Positions 10,349 through 20,562 of a DNA stretch of 33,914 nucleotides are shown here, piece after piece. The DNA is from Chara braunii (Eukaryota; Streptophyta; Charophyceae; Charales; Characeae): positions 556,911 to 590,824 of the forward strand of contig BFEA01000423.1 of assembly GCA_003427395.1 (NCBI GenBank), read 5' to 3'. Both the position numbers and the translations under genes were made by a program. How positions within the stretch are numbered: position 1 is the stretch's first letter; every line of letters starts with the position of its first letter. Below the pieces are notes generated by a model. It was not told where the DNA came from. It was given only the letters and a program-made list of their open reading frames with translations, and searched no databases.

Positions 10349-10506
10349 TCCTAATGTGCAAAACGAGACTGAATCCACCGCTATAGGATGGAGAAATACA
10401 TTGCCATCTTTTTATGCGTCGTGAAAGGTTTGGCCGTGGGGGTGGTGCGGGGAGGTGGGGACCAGGGCAGTCGACCACGGGGGGGACAACACGAGCAGCA
10501 AAAGAG

Positions 10507-10564
10507 GGACCAGCGCGGGGGGGGGGGGGGGAGAGAGAGAAAAAGAGAGAGAGAGAGAGAGAAA
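10507..10564. repeat. Poly-G and (GA)n microsatellite
   Basis: A run of about a dozen G's is followed by AGAGAGAGAAAAAGAGAGAG. It creates false Arg/Glu/Gly-rich frames on both strands. Confidence 0.9.
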
Positions 10565-10729
10565 GGGAGACTGGGCATTGGTTCCCCGCCGCTGTCGCGG
10601 CGGGCGTTCCTCTTGTTGCAATAACTGCAGCGAAGAAATGTCATCACCATATCACATACCATTTGGAAAAAGGAAAACAAGGCCAATCAGTGTCAGCGTG
10701 CATCTTTTGTACATCGAGTTATCGACCAT

Positions 10730-11010
10730 ATCGTGATTGATTGTCCATGAAAGAGTAGTAACTCAGGATCCGAGCATTATTTGGTTGTAGCATCTTAATA
10801 TGCCAACATGATTCATGGGTACTATTCCATGACAGTGCAAATTTATTCTACGTCCTTCGTTTGAACGTACTGCAATATTTGAGCATTAAGGTCAATCTGC
10901 AAGGTACCAAAATAAAACGAACCATCGATTGTAATGACGCTCGATTGTCCATGAAAGACAAGTAATTCATGGTACCCGGTAATTTTTTATTGTAGAATCT
11001 TACTGTATGA
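10730..11010. repeat. Diverged direct duplication, about 200-bp spacing
   Basis: GATTGTCCATGAAAGA occurs at about 10738 and 10941. Each copy is followed by alignable sequence (AGTAACTCAGGATCC... against AGTAATTCATGGTACC...) ending in TTGTAG(C/A)ATCTTA. The copies are old. The remaining 11,011-11,284 contains nothing I recognise. Confidence 0.6.
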
Positions 11011-11284
11011 GACTCTTTCACGTTTTGTCGCAGGTATATAAAGTTACCTTTGAAAAGATCATGTTCTCACAGTGTACTTGATAGTTTCCTGATGGGTATA
11101 TGCAATACCAAACTTTTCATTTTGCCAGGAGCATGACAGAGGGAAATTTTTTGACATGTGCTTGTTACGTGGAATGGTAGGAACTAGTTATGAATGTGCG
11201 GTCCAGTATCATCTCCCCACAAGTCCAATATTGGAGGAAGTGCAATGACCAATGAAAGCAATAAAAAAGAAGAGCAAGCGGAAT

Positions 11285-12775
11285 GAAAAGGGTTGGGTTA
11301 GGGTTTTATGCAACGATGTTCAAGGCCCCGTACAAGTGAAGAGATTCGGGTCTGAACTCATAAAATGTCCGGAACGGTGCGCCAAGGATACCCCTTGGCA
11401 GCCCCCCTCGTCCTCTTCACCATGGAGGCGGTCGCATCCTCGCTCTACAAAGACATATCCGTAGATAGATTGGTCGCTCACCCGGACAGTCATAACAGCC
11501 CATTTTCACTCCCAACCACCATTCTCTTTGCGGATGACTTTACGGTTCTCATTGAAGTTTCAGACTCCTTGTTTCATGCTTTGATGAAAAGCTATCCTAG
11601 GCTTTGAGTTAGCGTTCAAGAAGTGTATCAACTTAGCTAAAACCCTGGCTTGGTGACTTGCAGACCCCGACACCCCCTTCCCGCGCCTTCTTGCTAGACA
11701 GCCTTTGCTGGCTAGACGCGAAGTAGCCGCTGCAATACCTAGGAGTGCAGGTCAACGAAGCTGGACCATCTCACCTGCAGGTGCATATTCTCGTGACCAG
11801 AATAATAGGCAGTGGGCTCACGCCTATATATCGGTTTTCGGTCCGGTGCTGGTTCTCATCGCCTCCATTTTCTTCATACTTCAGTACACTGGAACAATTT
11901 GGAGCCTAGAAGCCTCATTAGGGACGGACCTTCGACAGAACCTCGGTGCATACCTGTGGACAACCAATCCTAGTTCCCGTCCATCACCAGGGTTGCCTAG
12001 CAAATCGTCAGACCGAAGAGTGGCTTGGGCATCATCTACCCCGAAAAGAAAATCAAGACGTTGCAGGTGAAGTAGTTTCACCAACTCCTCACCGAACCAG
12101 AACTTCCACAACATGGACTTGGACTGCATAGTATTATGGACTTGCCCAGGTATGAGACAACACCAAATATGTAGGGCTTGTTCTAGCTCATGGATAGCCA
12201 TGGGCTAAACGGTGCCAAGTCAGTGAAAACCCTTCCGGAGAGGTTGCGGGAACAACAACGTCAACTAACTATTGTGGGCATACAAAATTTTCCTGATAAG
12301 GTGCACAAGCCCCAATCACGGAAGGAGGTGTTCAGGTAACCCCTCTTTTGCAACCAATGGCTTGTCAACTTCTCGAGAAGGACATGGACTCTGACCGCTA
12401 CAGACACATCTTGGGGAAGGTTGTCTCAAGAAAGGGGTGAGGCATGTTCAACACTTGTTTAACGAGGAGCAGAGTCATTGGAAGACATATTAGGAGTTTC
12501 GGGAGACTCTCAAAGGGTGTCACAGTCTGGAATTCAACCTTAATTAGATGTTGTCGGTCCTGTTGGAGTGGGCAATGCTATTGCACAACCCACTCGACTT
12601 GGAGGTGGGGGATTGGGCAGTGGAAAGGTATGGCAATTGCCGGAATACCGCGTTGGCATTGTAGTGGTGTTAGTTAACACACAACACATCTTGTAATGGG
12701 GAGGCTTGGCCAGCAACAGAGTCTATCGGTCGGAGGCACTACAGAAAATATGAATATTAGAGACAAACAAATTTA
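11285..12775 (+). pseudogene. LINE (non-LTR retrotransposon) reverse transcriptase relic
   Basis: Pieces in shifting frames follow the order of a LINE reverse transcriptase. LCNDVQGPVQVKRFGSELIK (about 11,306-11,365) precedes GTVRQGYPLAAPLVLFTMEA, the G-x-R-Q-G-x-P-L block. ILFADDFTVLIE at 11,521 holds the catalytic FADD motif. After a slip near 11,590, ILGFELAFKKCINLAKTLAW follows. Then come YLGVQVNEAG (about 11,735), LIASIFFILQYTGTIWSLEA (about 11,855), GLGIIYPEKKIKTLQVK (about 12,025) and FHQLLTEPELPQH. Weaker C-terminal pieces (FCNQWL, NEEQSHWKTY) run to about 12,700. Frameshifts and stops make it inactive. The 5' end with endonuclease and the 3' tail are not seen. The enzyme copies element RNA into DNA at a nicked target. 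Family assignment to the RT fold is firm; the clade is not determined. Confidence 0.85.
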
Positions 12776-12989
12776 GTTCTTCGCGCTGACCCAACACTTG
12801 GAACTGTGAAGTGGACCCGACGGAACGGACATGAAAGAAACCGAGGTCCGGCTTGGGCACGCCAACTCGCCACTACAATATCCTTTAGTACTCTTTTGAC
12901 ATTTTAGTAATCAGATAACCAATCACGACCCCTTCTCTTGATTTACTTTCAAGAACAATTTTTTTTTTTTCCGTGCTCATTCTTTTGAA
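12776..12989. other. Short spacer, no gene
   Basis: No motif or coding frame. A run of T's lies at 12,959-12,970. Confidence 0.4.
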
Positions 12990-13215
12990 ATGTGGTGATC
13001 TGTTTTGGTTTATCGAGAATCTCATTTAGACTTTTCTTCAGCATTTTCCCTTTATCTCTTTAATCATTTGGGGAGATATGGTAGCCTGAAGGTTTCTTAA
13101 CGACGTGGTAATCTGCTCATGTCCATCTAAAATCTCATTTAGGTTTTTTTCAACGTTTTTATTTTTTTCTTTTCAATCGTTTGAGGAGATATATTAGTCT
13201 GAAGGTTCCTCATCT
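12990..13215. repeat. 113-bp tandem duplication
   Basis: Unit 1 starts ATGTGGTGATCTG at 12990 and unit 2 ACGTGGTAATCTG at 13103. Both contain AATCTCATTTAG, a T-rich stretch, GGGGAGATAT or GAGGAGATAT, and end near TCTGAAGGTT(T/C)C. They are clearly paralogous but well diverged. Confidence 0.8.
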
Positions 13216-14224
13216 TACAGACTACAGTCCCAGGATCCATCGGAGCCGCAGATGGTAAATGCCCCTCAATAGTCATCATATTAACAAAATAAGAGGATGT
13301 CCTAGAATGTCCATCAATCTCAAGAGGACTCTGAAATTGTTGTTATTTTCTAAGAGGTGAACATTTGAGGAAACTTCACAGGAAAAGTTTTCCTCTGACA
13401 CAATAACTTGCTGACTTAGATCCATTACTTTTTTAAAAACTTCAGATTTTTGTAGGATTTTATCAGGCAGCTTATCAATAAGACAATGAACATTTTTCCT
13501 CCTCATCCTTGAGGGCGAGCAAATTATCCCTTGAGGATATCTTAAGTCCAGTTTATTCCACGAACTATCACAAACGTGATCTATGACATGTTTTTTTTTG
13601 GGTCGGTCTTCATATTTACCTGCCCGATTACCTCTACCACCATTACCTTCGTTCCTTCTGGCTCTATACACATTATTTTTCACCTTCTCATTTTTTATAT
13701 CTTTCATCTTTTGTCTTCACTTTCCTTCTGTAGTAGGAGCTTTTGGCATATAGTTTGTTATGACATTCTGGACAATTCGTTCAGTACTCAGATTGCTTTG
13801 TTTGTTCATCTCATTTGTTGTCTCCCATTTTTTTGTCAAAGTACTGATTTGATTTTTTGACCACTTCTTATTAGAGACGGTATGCAACATTCCCACTATT
13901 GTCATAATCTCATCTCACCTTAAAAGAAAATGTTGAACTCTGCTTAGCACTCTCCGTTTTTCATTTTCATTAAAATTATACAGAAATATGTGTTACCTTT
14001 GAGCTTCAAATAAGGAATTTTTCTCGCTTTACGAATGAAGGTTTGTATAAAAACGTCGAAGGTGTCACACTTAGCTCTTTGGCTGCTAAAAATGTAGGGA
14101 GTGAGTCTTTTCCAAATTTAACTTTCATTCCCTTTTTAAACTCATGTCATGTAGTGGCTCCTTCATTAACTTTTTGACGTCCAATCTTATCTTCGGCTCA
14201 CAATCTAACAATATCTGCATAGCA

Positions 14225-14634
14225 TCGCGCTCGGGTTCGATGACCGAACCTGACCGCTCGGTACGGAGCCCGAACGTGGCCCAACATAGACTGAGCTTAA
14301 ATATTTTTTATTTGTTTTTATTTTTTATTTTATTTTACATATATATAGGGGTTGGGGGGCTCTGGGGGGTATCGGTCATGACTCTTAAACATACACACAG
14401 ACATACACTATACACACGCACCCCCAGAGATCCCAAAGACACCCCACACAGACCCCACACACCACACACACATGAGGATGTGCTCGGCAACCCCTTAATT
14501 TGCGCTCGGCCAAACATGGTCGGTTCGCGCTCGGTCGCGCGCCCGAACACATTAGGCTGCTCGATGGGGCGATGGACATGTTCGGTGTATTACACAGGAC
14601 AAAATATGTTTGACTAGGTGAGTGTCAGTTCAAA
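14225..14634. mobile_element. Probable 410-bp insertion with 7-bp target repeat
   Basis: CATAGCA flanks this GC-richer segment at 14218-14224 and 14635-14641, and it lies between two protein-like pieces of the AT-rich decayed gene. Inside are Ser/Arg-type GCTCGG and GCCCGAAC echoes at both sides (14,229-14,275 and 14,500-14,550), a T-rich patch and a CA-rich stretch at 14,385-14,475. No terminal inverted repeat or A-tail is evident, so its class is unknown. A 7-base match alone could be chance. Confidence 0.4.
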
Positions 14635-14834
14635 CATAGCAGAGTCCAAACAGTTCATATTCATGAAGAAAGTCGTAAACCAATTGACCCCTTGAGCATA
14701 TAATTTTGTCATCTAGTCGCTTTGCTCTTGCAACGTCCGGCTCACCTTGCATAGCATTCACTTTATTCACTAGTTTCTTTATGACACCCATTAGGGCTTC
14801 TTAATTACTTCTTAGTGAAGAGTCGTACCTTCCT

Positions 14835-15355
14835 GAGAGAAGGTTAACAACAGTCGTATTTTCATCACCACTTCAAGACACCCTTCACCACTTTCGGATG
14901 TAGTCTTCCTAAACAAGTGGTTTTCAGGGTCTTCGGGCCTTTCACCACTTTAGGACCATTCAGGTCTGAAAATCCTCAATGGTCTTGAAGTGGTGAAAAC
15001 TCTTCAGGACCATTCAGGAAAATCCTGAATGGTCTTGAAGTGGTGAAAGGTTTGTAGACCATGAACACCACCTGTTTAGGCAGACTGGATCCTCAAGTGG
15101 GGAAGTGTGGTTTTCATGGACTTAAGACCTTTCACCACTTCATAACCATTCAAGATATTTAGACTGTCCAAAACTCTCACTTGACAACTACAGGACAACC
15201 TTCAGCATTTTAGGATGCAGCCTGCCTAAACAGGTGGAATTCAGGGTTTTCGGACCTTTCACCATTTCAGAACCATTCAGGATTTCCAGACTGCCCAAAA
15301 CACTCACTTCATAATTTTCATTCATGAATTTTCAGCTACGTGATAACCGCTTGTG
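14835..15355. mobile_element. 521-bp foldback element (hAT-like size of target duplication), copy 2
   Basis: ACCTTCCT occurs immediately before (14827-14834) and after (15356-15363), an 8-bp target duplication. The ends are GAGAGAAGGTTAAC and, complemented, CACAAGCGGTTATC, which are similar to each other. The body is a mosaic of direct and inverted copies of motifs such as TTCACCACTTCAGGA, ACCATTCAGG and GCCTGCCTAAACA. The element at 25,417-25,888 has the same ends in opposite orientation. There is no coding frame, so it is non-autonomous. Eight-base duplications are typical of hAT (also P) transposases; the superfamily is inferred. It is inserted in the AT-rich decayed gene. Confidence 0.85.
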
Positions 15356-16715
15356 ACCTTCCTCTTTCAGTGATCTTGACGATCAGTTTCTCTTCAGTAC
15401 TCTTTTTTTTTCATGTTACTTTTCAATTTTTTCCTTCTCACTCTTTTTCTTTCACTCTTATGGAAAGAGAAACAAACTCGTATCTTTCTTCTCTTGTTTG
15501 CTCCACCGCTCGAGAAGTATAGACAGTGATAGAATTAGTAGCAATCAGGGGTAACGCATTTTTTTTCAATTTTCCAATGTATTCTTCAATCAACTATTTT
15601 TCATCAGTTTCACTAAGTCTTTTATTATACACTTTGACAATACCTCGGATCATGAAATACCTTGTCATGTCAATAATTTTATATTAAAATTGCATTTCTT
15701 ACTGACTGCTGCTAATTCTTTTTGCAAACAATACTCTTTTTTTTTGAAAACGTGATGAGATACCCTCTTAATACCTCTCCATTTCAACACTTTTAACAGA
15801 TAGTTGATCTCCATCTTATTAGTGACAGCTCTCAAAGCAATATCTTTCATCCGGTCAATAAAAAACTAAAAATACTCAAACTTGTTTAAAGCAGAAAGGT
15901 TCATGTTAGAAACTCTCAAAGTTTTCTTAACATTGACCATTTTTTCTTCTATTGCAATCCCAAAGATGAGTTGCTCGACTGCACCGGACATTATCACTCA
16001 TTAGCGTCTTAGATATCACAGATTAGCAGCACGAAAGGTAGAGATCATAAATGATATAATCAACAACCTCAAGTCTGTGTTTGTTTACAAATGTCAAGGA
16101 GTAAGGACTTCAACCTCATCAGTTAAGTCATCATCTATGATCTTGCATATTATAGCAATAGATTCCAGAAGAAACGTTCAGTGTTGTCCGTCCTCAAAAC
16201 TATCAGTAGTCATAAAACTGAGGAGTCTCACAAATTGTCTCACTCCCATTTCGTAAGTTATTTTCCTTTGCAATTTCTCAAGTTATTATTTCGTTCTTCT
16301 ATGGTTGTTGTGAACTCCTCTCAAGCATGTGAAATAATCAATCACCTTCTCTAGCTGTGCTGAGACATAGATTGTCACATCCTAACTACTAATATTAAGA
16401 AATTTTATCACAGGAATATAGAATATCATATAACTCTTTTTGCAAACCTCATGTCTCAAGATGACGATAAAATTGTCAGACTTTGTCACCTTGTATGACC
16501 AACCTCTCACAATAGATATTATTGTCATTGACATAGGTCTTATGATTCTTATGACATTTTTACTTCCGAACAAAGTCCAACATAGTTGTCAAACTATTTC
16601 TTGGAATGTGAAATCCCTACAGAGGTGGGGAAGGTATTCTCGAAAAGGGTTTGACATGAGTACTCCAAGTGAAGCTTTTATTTTTTTGCTCAAGTCTCTT
16701 ACTGTTTTCTAACAC

Positions 16716-17532
16716 AATCTTGACCGCACGTTGTCGAGCGAGTCGGTCCTGTAGAGGGGTTTCTCGGATTTTCCCTTCCGTGGCACGAGAGGTTTTGTAG
16801 GACTTCGTCGCAGAGCATTGCCGCTCTGTTAGGGTGTGCCAGCCATACCTTTCGCGAAGCTCTAAGACAGGATAGGGTCACGCGAGGCGCAATTTGTTTC
16901 CACCTGTGGGAGCTATCACCATCCCTTAGGTGGGTGTATCCCCTTCGAGCTACTGGATCACATGCGAAGGTTTTTCGTATGCAATCGCAGAGGTGGTCCG
17001 ACCGAGGGTGTTTCTCGTTCGTTGTAGCATACGGGGTATGCGTGGTTAACACCCGAATCTACCCATAACTTTTCTATCACAAGAATCGGTTAGGCATCGT
17101 GCGTGAGATCCATAGTAAACACCGCACGGACGTAGACTTCCTCATATTGACTCAGCGATGCATAAATATGCAAGCAGTCGCAGTGATGGCGTACTATATA
17201 GTACCCATAATCACGCGACCCTCAATGGTCTCGAGGGTTGCTTTCGACATTGATGTGTCAGCTGACACGCGTCTTAAGAGCTTAATATCTCGAGGCTAGA
17301 CGACTGCTAAGGCGGTTGAGAGTCCTACCCTCTTTTGCACTCTGCTCAAACAATTGGTAGGCGGGCCTCGATTCTTTATAGCAGTTGGACGCCCTAACAC
17401 TGAAAGTGGAGTTCCATCATCCAGTGCCAGGAACGAGGTCAAGGGGTTTGTCTTTGACAATCGCTACGAACTTTAACGTCCAGCTATAAAAAACTCTGAA
17501 AGGAACATCAAGTCTCCGTGACCCCCACGACC
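16716..17532 (+). mobile_element. Probable LTR or LTR fragment, reference copy
   Basis: A GC-richer block starts abruptly after the AT-rich decayed gene. Its part from about 16,730 to 17,060 is alignable with 23,229-23,449 and with the complement of 28,755-29,150; shared landmarks include ATCACCATCCCTTAGGTGGG, CGAGCTACTGG and CGTTCGTTGTAG. A TATA box (TATAAAAAA, 17485-17493) and an ATG at 17533 follow at promoter-to-leader distance. I read this as an LTR plus leader of a retrotransposon. TG/CA ends, primer-binding site and target duplication were not identified. Confidence 0.5.
17485..17493 (+). promoter_or_regulatory. TATA box of the probable LTR
   Basis: TATAAAAAA lies 40 bases before the ATG at 17533, in a block repeated elsewhere in the window. 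Position and sequence fit a pol II core promoter; transcription is not shown. Confidence 0.35.
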
Positions 17533-17700
17533 ATGGATCTTGCGACCTTGTCCACGGCCGAGGAGGCCAGCCGCTACACCGCGGCCTAGGTCGTGCGGCT
17601 GATAAAGTTTGCGACCCCACTACACACAGGCGAAGCCGCTCGCCCGAAAACGGGGTGCGCGCATCGACTGCGCATGGCTTCCCCCTCCGGAATCAGCTTA
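17533..17700 (+). pseudogene. Possible gag start, broken
   Basis: ATG at 17533 reads MDLATLSTAEEASRYTAA, then a stop at 17587, and continues in frame as VVRLIKFATPLHTGEAARP. The sequence then ends in A-rich and microsatellite DNA. An acidic and Ala-rich start fits a retrotransposon gag N-terminus but is too short to assign. Confidence 0.25.
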
Positions 17701-17802
17701 AGAAAAAAAAAAAATGAAATTTTTGGTGCGTTCAATTGCCATTTTCATCTCTGTTATTAAAAAAAAAAAAAAACACGAAGTGTTTTTTTTTCTTCTTGTG
17801 GT

Positions 17803-17877
<75 letters not shown>

Positions 17878-18000
17878 NCTTTCTCTCTCTGTATTTCTCT
17901 CTCTCTCTCTTTCTGTGTGTGTCTGACCACCTCCGCTAAATTGCCCCAAAAAACAGCACAGAAGAAGAAGAAAAAGAAAAAGAAGAAAAAAAAAACAACA
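17701..18000. repeat. Poly-A, (GT)n(CT)n and A-rich microsatellites
   Basis: Poly-A at 17702-17713 and 17759-17773, (GT)n at about 17808-17833, (CT)n at 17834-17910 with one N at 17878, and GAAGAAGAAAAAG at 17960-17995. All open frames here are repeat by-products. Confidence 0.9.
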
Positions 18001-18150
18001 ATTACCGTGATAAAATTTATAGTAGAACTCTTAACTCCATATAAGTCATGAAAAAAATGGAAAAAAGACATTCTTGCTTTTTTTTTAATTGATTTTTATT
18101 TTTTTATTTTTTACAAATTGTAAATGAAGTCAAATTTTTGAAGGAAAAAA

Positions 18151-18189
18151 TATGGGATTGTAGGGTTTTCAAAACCCTACAACCCCATA
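18151..18189. repeat. Near-perfect 19-bp-arm palindrome with telobox-like core
   Basis: The left arm TATGGGATTGTAGGGTTTT, one C, then AAAACCCTACAACCCCATA form a palindrome with one mismatch. The core AAAACCCTA is the plant telobox-like hexamer context. Flanks are weakly inverted too (GTCAAATTTTTGAAGGAAAA against the complement of CCTTTCTTTTGAC at about 18,209-18,221), suggesting a short foldback element of roughly 18,060-18,240. Confidence 0.8.
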
Positions 18190-18240
18190 TATACATATTT
18201 TTTTTACCTTTCTTTTGACAAAAAAAAAATCCAAAAAATC

Positions 18241-18979
18241 GAGCCGCAAACTAGGTGTGGAGGCCGTGGATGTGGGCGGCTTTTTCGGCCGCGACGACCG
18301 AATTGCCCACGACCTAGGCAGCGGGTATCACATAGCCATGAGTAACCCACATATTAATCAAGACTCAACATAAAAGGGGAAGAGATTATCCCATCAGGTA
18401 TGTAGATTGTACGACATATGATTGTCATTTTAAGTGTCTCCAAGGTAAGGCTCGTGCACCAAGTTCCAAACACCAATCTGTATAAAACACAGACACATAC
18501 GAAAGTCACATTGCCATACACCAATGTCGTCAACTTTTTTGTTTTATGTAATTCGCGTCACGCTTTAGAAACTAAAGCGCAACCATTGTCCAACTTTCCA
18601 AAAAACAACAACAGTTCTTTATAATGATCATTAAAATAAGTCTGGTTAAAACTCTCAAAGAATCATATCAAATCTCAAGGCGAAGGCATCAAGTTGAGGT
18701 ACAAATGTAAGCAAAGTTGTATTGTAAGTCGACGAACGGGCGACCAACCAGCCGACCGACCTGTTATCAAGAGATAATAGAAGACGATTCTTGTAGTATC
18801 GGGTTGAAACTAATCAAATGTAGAACCAAAATGACCAATAAGAACTTATAATACAGCACATGTCAAATCATAATACTAAATATTAAATGTATGAAGAATA
18901 AACCCTCATATCATATCTTACTTAGGTTCTCATACGACTAAATCTCAAATCTATCCCTCAATGAATACAAAAAAATAAG
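18241..18979. other. No gene seen
   Basis: AT-rich with a short GC-rich piece at 18,240-18,320. Only one frame of 68 codons (18,418) and no motif. Confidence 0.4.
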
Positions 18980-19385
18980 GAAAATTTTGACAGCATCTCC
19001 CCTATACGGGGTGGAGCACATGACTTTTCCTGTCAAAACGTTATATAACTCTTTAAAACTAAAAAAAATCCAGCAACGTTTCCCGTAGGAAAAATATATT
19101 TTTTTAATTTATACAAGGCTAAATATAAAACTCAAACATAATTATGACTTCACAAGGTAAAATTTTGTCTAACTCCCTGATTTAGTAAAAATTTGGGCAA
19201 CACTTCCCCTAAAAAAAATGAGTTTCTCATATTTGTTCTAAGTCAGATATGTGTTAGGCAAAAGTTGAAATTTGCAAAGATAAAATTTGATTAACTCCTT
19301 GGATTTGTAGAAATTTTGGCAGACACTTCTCTTAGCAAAGTGACTTTCTAAAATTTATACAAAGTTAAGTAAGAGAAAATAAACT
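18980..19385. repeat. Old tandem array, unit about 120 bp, four copies
   Basis: Each unit begins with a version of AAATTTTGGCAGCACTTCCCCTA: AAATTTTGACAGCATCTCCC (18,980), AAAATCCAGCAACGTTTCCC (about 19,065), AAATTTGGGCAACACTTCCC (about 19,189) and AAATTTTGGCAGACACTTCT (about 19,310). Later landmarks recur: ATTTATACAAGGCTAA against ATTTATACAAAGTTAA, and TTTGTCTAACTCCCTGATTTAGT against TTTGATTAACTCCTTGGATTTGT. The last two spacings are about 120 bases; the first is shorter. Confidence 0.65.
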
Positions 19386-19871
19386 TATCCGAAAAAATGC
19401 AGAAATTGAACTAACTCTTATAGCTCCAGCAAATGACGAACATATAAAGCAAACTACCTATCAAAGTTGATACTCAGACTAAGTAGAGCCTACTCTCAAT
19501 CACAAATAAGTCCAGACCACAATGTGTAGACTATAACAGACTTACGAGGGCAAGTAATTTCATGGTCTTCTTCGGGAGCCTGTGGGTTAAACTATGCCAA
19601 TGGTTGCTTCAGAGAGGTCGGAAAGCCCTTAAAAAAGCTTGATCAATACGGATTCTAGGTAAAGTCCATCGTGCTAGAATAGCAAAAAAAATAAACAAAT
19701 AAGTCTTAGCAAGTGTAATACTTATATGTATTATTGGAATTATAAGTTCTAATATTAAATTACTTGAAGCCAATGGTAAACGAAAATCCTTAAGTTGTTT
19801 CTACATAAGATAGTTCATCAATCCTCCAAACGATTAATCTTTATACTCATCTTACATATGGCATGGCGCTA

Positions 19872-20562
19872 GACGAGTCAACTTAGAAACAATGTTTAGC
19901 GTGCCTTAGATTATACACGAACAGGTTGCACAACTACTTTTTTTTCATTGGGCACGTGAAGAAGTTATTCGACTCAAAAACTATGCTTAATCGCCCTTAA
20001 CTGTTTAATATCAAAGATTTAATATTTTTCTGCCTTGTTTTCACACTATGGACAGAGTACCGAGATATTCAACTTAGAAACAATGCTCAACTTGCCCAAT
20101 TTACTTCCAATTACTATACTTTTGACTTTACTTATCTTCCTAGTGAGATAAATTAAGTTGAACTGTTGAACCATTCGAACTGGAAAGAATATTTAGCTGC
20201 CTTTTGATATACAAATATAGATAAAGTATTTTCAATTATACTCATTTGCACTTTGTACTTAATAATAGTCTCTCTTAGAATAAAACAATAGACTAAGTCA
20301 TTCAGCTTAGAAACAATGTGCAGTCTATCCCAAACCATACAAAAGTATGAAGTTGGACGATTTTGCCAAACTTCAGAAACCCCAAAAGAAACAGATAGAC
20401 AAAGTCATTCAGCTTAGAAACAATGTTTGATCTAAAAAATCAGAAATGTGAACCTTCGAAAATAAACAAGGCAATTAGGTCATTCAACTTAGAGTCAATT
20501 CTTGGTTCTTCAGAAAACAAGTAAGAAACATAGCACTGAGTCATTCAACTTAGACACAATGT
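19872..20562. repeat. Array of a 23-base motif at shrinking intervals
   Basis: A motif near GTCATTCARCTTAGAAACAAT recurs six times: about 19,876-19,894, 20,065-20,084, 20,298-20,319, 20,405-20,426, 20,479-20,499 and 20,540-20,561. Spacings are near 190, 233, 107, 74 and 61 bases. Sequence between motifs is not obviously shared. It is either the conserved core of a decayed tandem array or a repeated functional site. Confidence 0.75.

Larger units (their letters stand above)
13276..16715 (-). pseudogene. AT-rich decayed coding region, unknown family
   Basis: The minus strand carries a series of protein-like stretches in shifting frames, Lys/Glu/Ile/Leu-rich and interrupted by stops. From 5' to 3' they include RLEQKNKSFTWSTHVKPFSR (about 16,670), YKVTKSDNFIVILRHEVCKK (about 16,490), MGVRQFVRLLSFMTTDSFED (about 16,240), GIAIEEKMVNVKKTLRVSNM (about 15,945), IDRMKDIALRAVTNKMEINY (about 15,850), MTRYFMIRGIVKVYNKRLSE (about 15,670), NKVNAMQGEPDVARAKRLDD (about 14,760), PTFLAAKELSVTPSTFLYKP (about 14,090) and an uninterrupted 143-codon frame at 13,707-13,276 (for example RPKKKHVIDHVCDSSWNKLD). 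In AT-rich DNA such stretches are unlikely by chance, and the plus strand has no comparable series. Two insertions (14,225-14,634 and 14,835-15,355) split it. I recognise no domain. It could be a transposon protein or a transferred viral or host gene. Confidence 0.5.
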
